64,000 nucleotides of DNA from Salinispora oceanensis (GTDB lineage: Bacteria > Actinomycetota > Actinomycetes > Mycobacteriales > Micromonosporaceae). The stretch lies in assembly GCF_000383575.1 (NCBI RefSeq), contig NZ_KB911579.1, positions 2,326,523-2,390,522 on the forward strand, given 5' to 3'. The translations under genes were made by a program, and so were the position numbers. Position 1 is the first letter of the stretch. Each line of letters opens with the position of its first letter. A model generated the notes under the pieces. That model was given only the letters and a program-made list of their open reading frames with translations. It was not told where the DNA came from and did no database searches. Shown here one piece after another: positions 62,025-64,000 of the stretch.

Positions 62025-63029
62025 TTGACGGCTGTCCTGGAAATAGAAGGTCTCCAAAAGTCCTATCGAAGCCGAAGGCGCGGCACCCGCAACGCGCTCG
62101 ACGGCTTCGACATGCGGGTGGAGGCGGGCCAGGTGCACGGCTTCCTCGGCCCGAACGGTTCGGGTAAGACGACCACCCTCCGTACGCTGCTCGGGCTCAT
62201 CCGGCCCGACGGCGGTCGGATGCGACTGCTCGACCACGAGGTCCCGGCAGACCTGTCCGCGGTCGCCGGTCAGGTCGGCGCGATCGTGGAGAGCCCGCAG
62301 TTCTTCCCACACTTCACCGCCCGGGAAACCCTGTCCCTGCTGGCCACCGCGGGCCAGGTCCGCTCCACCCGGATCGACGAGGTGCTGGAGCTGGTGGGGC
62401 TGCGAGACCGGTCCCGGGAGCGGGTGAAGACCTACTCGCTCGGCATGAAGCAGCGGCTGGCCGTCGCCTCCGCCCTGTTGAAGGACCCACGACTGCTGAT
62501 CCTGGATGAGCCGGCAAACGGGCTCGACCCGGGTGGCATCCGGGAGATGCGGGCGTTGATGCGGAACCTGGCCGAGGCGGGCACCACGGTGCTGCTCTCC
62601 AGCCACATCCTCGCCGAGATCCAACTGATCTGCGACTCGGTCACGATCATCTCGTTGGGGCGCCGGGTCGCGTTCGGCCCGGTGGAGAAGGTGCTGGCGG
62701 CCCACTCGGCCGGCACCGTCCGGGTGCGCCTGGAAGCGGTGGCCGACCTGCCGGAGGCGGGTGAGGCGCTGACCCGGGCGGGGTTCCGCGTCACCCGGGA
62801 ACCGGACCACCTGCTGCTCGAGGGGGTGGAGGAAGCCGCCATGGTGACCCGCCTCCTCGCCGGTCAGGGCCTGTACGTCAGCGAGCTGGTCTGGGTCGAT
62901 GCCGACCTGGAGAGTGTCTTCCTCGAGCTGACCGCCACCGCTCCGGCCCCCGGCCAGAGCCGGCAGGTCGACCAGTCGGCGCGACCTGCCATGGTGGGTC
63001 AGCGCAGCGCAGGAGGGTGGGGCGCGTGA
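62025..63029 (+). CDS. ABC exporter ATP-binding protein
   Basis: 334 residues from TTG 62025, which has GGGGGAGG seven bases upstream; the longer in-frame start lies inside the promoter. Walker A GPNGSGKTT (near 40), Q-loop VESPQFFP, signature YSLGMKQR, Walker B LLILDEPANGLDP, H-loop LLSSHIL. DrrA/CcmA-like exporter ATPase; C-terminal ~40 residues are Pro/Gln/Ser-rich. Overlaps the permease start in GTGA, so they form one transporter. Substrate unknown. Confidence 0.92.
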   Translation: MTAVLEIEGLQKSYRSRRRGTRNALDGFDMRVEAGQVHGFLGPNGSGKTTTLRTLLGLIRPDGGRMRLLDHEVPADLSAVAGQVGAIVESPQFFPHFTARETLSLLATAGQVRSTRIDEVLELVGLRDRSRERVKTYSLGMKQRLAVASALLKDPRLLILDEPANGLDPGGIREMRALMRNLAEAGTTVLLSSHILAEIQLICDSVTIISLGRRVAFGPVEKVLAAHSAGTVRVRLEAVADLPEAGEALTRAGFRVTREPDHLLLEGVEEAAMVTRLLAGQGLYVSELVWVDADLESVFLELTATAPAPGQSRQVDQSARPAMVGQRSAGGWGA

Positions 63030-64000
63030 GTCTCTATCGTGCGGAACTACGCCGGCTGGTGCTGCGGCGCCTCACCCGCTGGGCGACGGTGCTGGGCCTG
63101 GCGGTGTTGGCAACCGTGGCCGTCGGGGTCTTCCTGTCGAACCAGAAGATCGACGACGCGGCCCGGGCCAAGGCCCAGGTGGCCGCCGAGCAGTACTGGC
63201 AGCAGCAGGTGCGGCAGACCGAAGAGTTGCGGGCCGAGTGCGAGCAGGCGGCGGCCCGGGGCGACCAGTCTGATCGCTTCCCCCCGGACTGCTCCCAGAT
63301 CTCGCCCCCACCCCGGGACGTCTACCCGGCGGAGCAGTACCTACCGACCACCTTCGACTTTCGGGCCAGCTTCGGCCAGACGCTGATGGCGCTCGCGGGG
63401 ATCCTGGCCCTGGTCGGTTTCGTGGTGGGCTCCTCGTTCGTGGGCGCCGAGTGGAACACCGGCGGCATGATGACCATGCTGTTGTGGCGGCCGAAGCGGG
63501 TGACCGTCCTGCTCACCAAGCTGGCCGCCCTGCTCACCGGGCTGCTGGCGTTGGCGGTGACCACGACGGTGCTCTGGTTCGGCAGTTTCTGGCTGATCGC
63601 CACCACGCGTGGCAGCACCGAAGGGATGACCGCCGGTGCCTGGCAGTCCTTCGCCCTGGCCGGCCTGCGTGGCGTGGTGCTCGCCCTGGTCGCCGCCGCT
63701 CTCGGCTTCGGTCTGGCCTCGCTCGGCCGGCACACCGCGATGGCGCTGGGTGGCGCGGTCGGGGTGGTGGTGGTCGGGCAGGTCGGCCTGGGAGTGTTGC
63801 TCGACCTGATCGAAGCGAAGTTCATCGCGGCATGGTTGCTCCCCACCTACGTGCAGGCCTGGGTGGAGAAGGAGGTTGTCCTCCAGGACTGGCAGCTGTG
63901 CCAGCGCAACCCCTTCGGTCCATGTGAACCGGAGACGCTGACCCTCACCTGGCAACATTCTTCCGGGCTGCTCGTGGTGGGGCTGGTGCTCATTCTCGGC
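63026..64000 (+). CDS. ABC exporter permease, truncated by window end
   Basis: Open from GTG 63026 to the edge (325 codons, no stop). Helix at about 20-38, then a ~75-residue charged extracytoplasmic loop with two Cys (about 75 and 92), and further helices near 120-140, 165-195, 210-240, 245-265 and at the end. ABC-2/YhaP-like layout with GAEWNTGGMMTMLLWRP. Partner of the ATPase it overlaps. C-terminus unseen. Confidence 0.88.
   Translation, partial: MSLYRAELRRLVLRRLTRWATVLGLAVLATVAVGVFLSNQKIDDAARAKAQVAAEQYWQQQVRQTEELRAECEQAAARGDQSDRFPPDCSQISPPPRDVYPAEQYLPTTFDFRASFGQTLMALAGILALVGFVVGSSFVGAEWNTGGMMTMLLWRPKRVTVLLTKLAALLTGLLALAVTTTVLWFGSFWLIATTRGSTEGMTAGAWQSFALAGLRGVVLALVAAALGFGLASLGRHTAMALGGAVGVVVVGQVGLGVLLDLIEAKFIAAWLLPTYVQAWVEKEVVLQDWQLCQRNPFGPCEPETLTLTWQHSSGLLVVGLVLILG

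Overview
This is a high-GC actinobacterial chromosome segment, most likely from the family Micromonosporaceae (Salinispora or Micromonospora type). The pointers are the GC-rich codon use with many GTG and some TTG starts, the block SRP RNA - dnaX - ybaB/ebfC - recR, the leuA / ask-asd neighbourhood, DivIVA- and DUF4032-type actinobacterial proteins, and a lone CrtU-like carotenoid gene. Genus is inference. It reads as ordinary chromosome with a few accessory insertions. I see no prophage, transposase, integrase, CRISPR array, rRNA operon or large biosynthetic cluster.

Layout, 1-20 kb: a truncated membrane acyltransferase, a DUF3068 protein, a DUF885 metallohydrolase, an EamA exporter, a PHP phosphoesterase, a LytM lipoprotein, the tRNA-editing pair (associated protein plus TadA), DeoD, tRNA-Ser(CGA), an O-methyltransferase and YccF. 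Then come a hypothetical protein, a VOC protein, an MFS exporter, a secreted beta-helix protein, a methyltransferase, and a DoxX protein next to a first ECF41-type sigma factor. Between that sigma gene and tRNA-Ser(GGA) lies a more AT-rich single gene for an apparent type IV (modification-dependent) restriction enzyme: ScoMcrA-like head, candidate sulfur-binding domain, PUA/EVE-like domain and PD-(D/E)XK nuclease. It is the most interesting gene in the window.

20-41 kb: SRP RNA, dnaX, ybaB and recR (replication and repair), then a complete five-gene peptide/nickel-type ABC importer operon with an internal hairpin after the binding-protein gene. Next are a small hypothetical gene translationally coupled to a secreted HNH nuclease, a 14-TM MFS exporter, leuA with a recognisable Leu-codon attenuation leader, a nitroreductase, the ask-asd operon with alternative hairpins in its leader, a GAF-GGDEF diguanylate cyclase and a secreted 5'-nucleotidase.

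41-64 kb: RecD2 helicase; a second ECF41 sigma factor followed by an NDH-2-like flavoprotein; a DivIVA-domain protein coupled to a flavohaemoglobin with an 18-bp palindrome upstream; a stand-alone MurG paralogue; a Pyr_excise-family protein; an enoyl-CoA hydratase; a CrtU-like oxidoreductase; a TrkA-type channel protein with a 33-bp tandem repeat; a carbonic anhydrase lipoprotein; a PAP2 phosphatase; and a DUF4032 protein. Last come an amino-sugar operon (SIS isomerase - ROK kinase - nagA) divergent from its probable DeoR-type repressor with two operator-like repeats between them, and the start of an ABC exporter whose permease runs off the window.

Recurrent small-scale features are long perfect hairpins between convergent genes, four-base stop/start overlaps inside operons, and tandem duplication of gene 3' ends into the following spacer (after recR, and at 30.07-30.19 kb).
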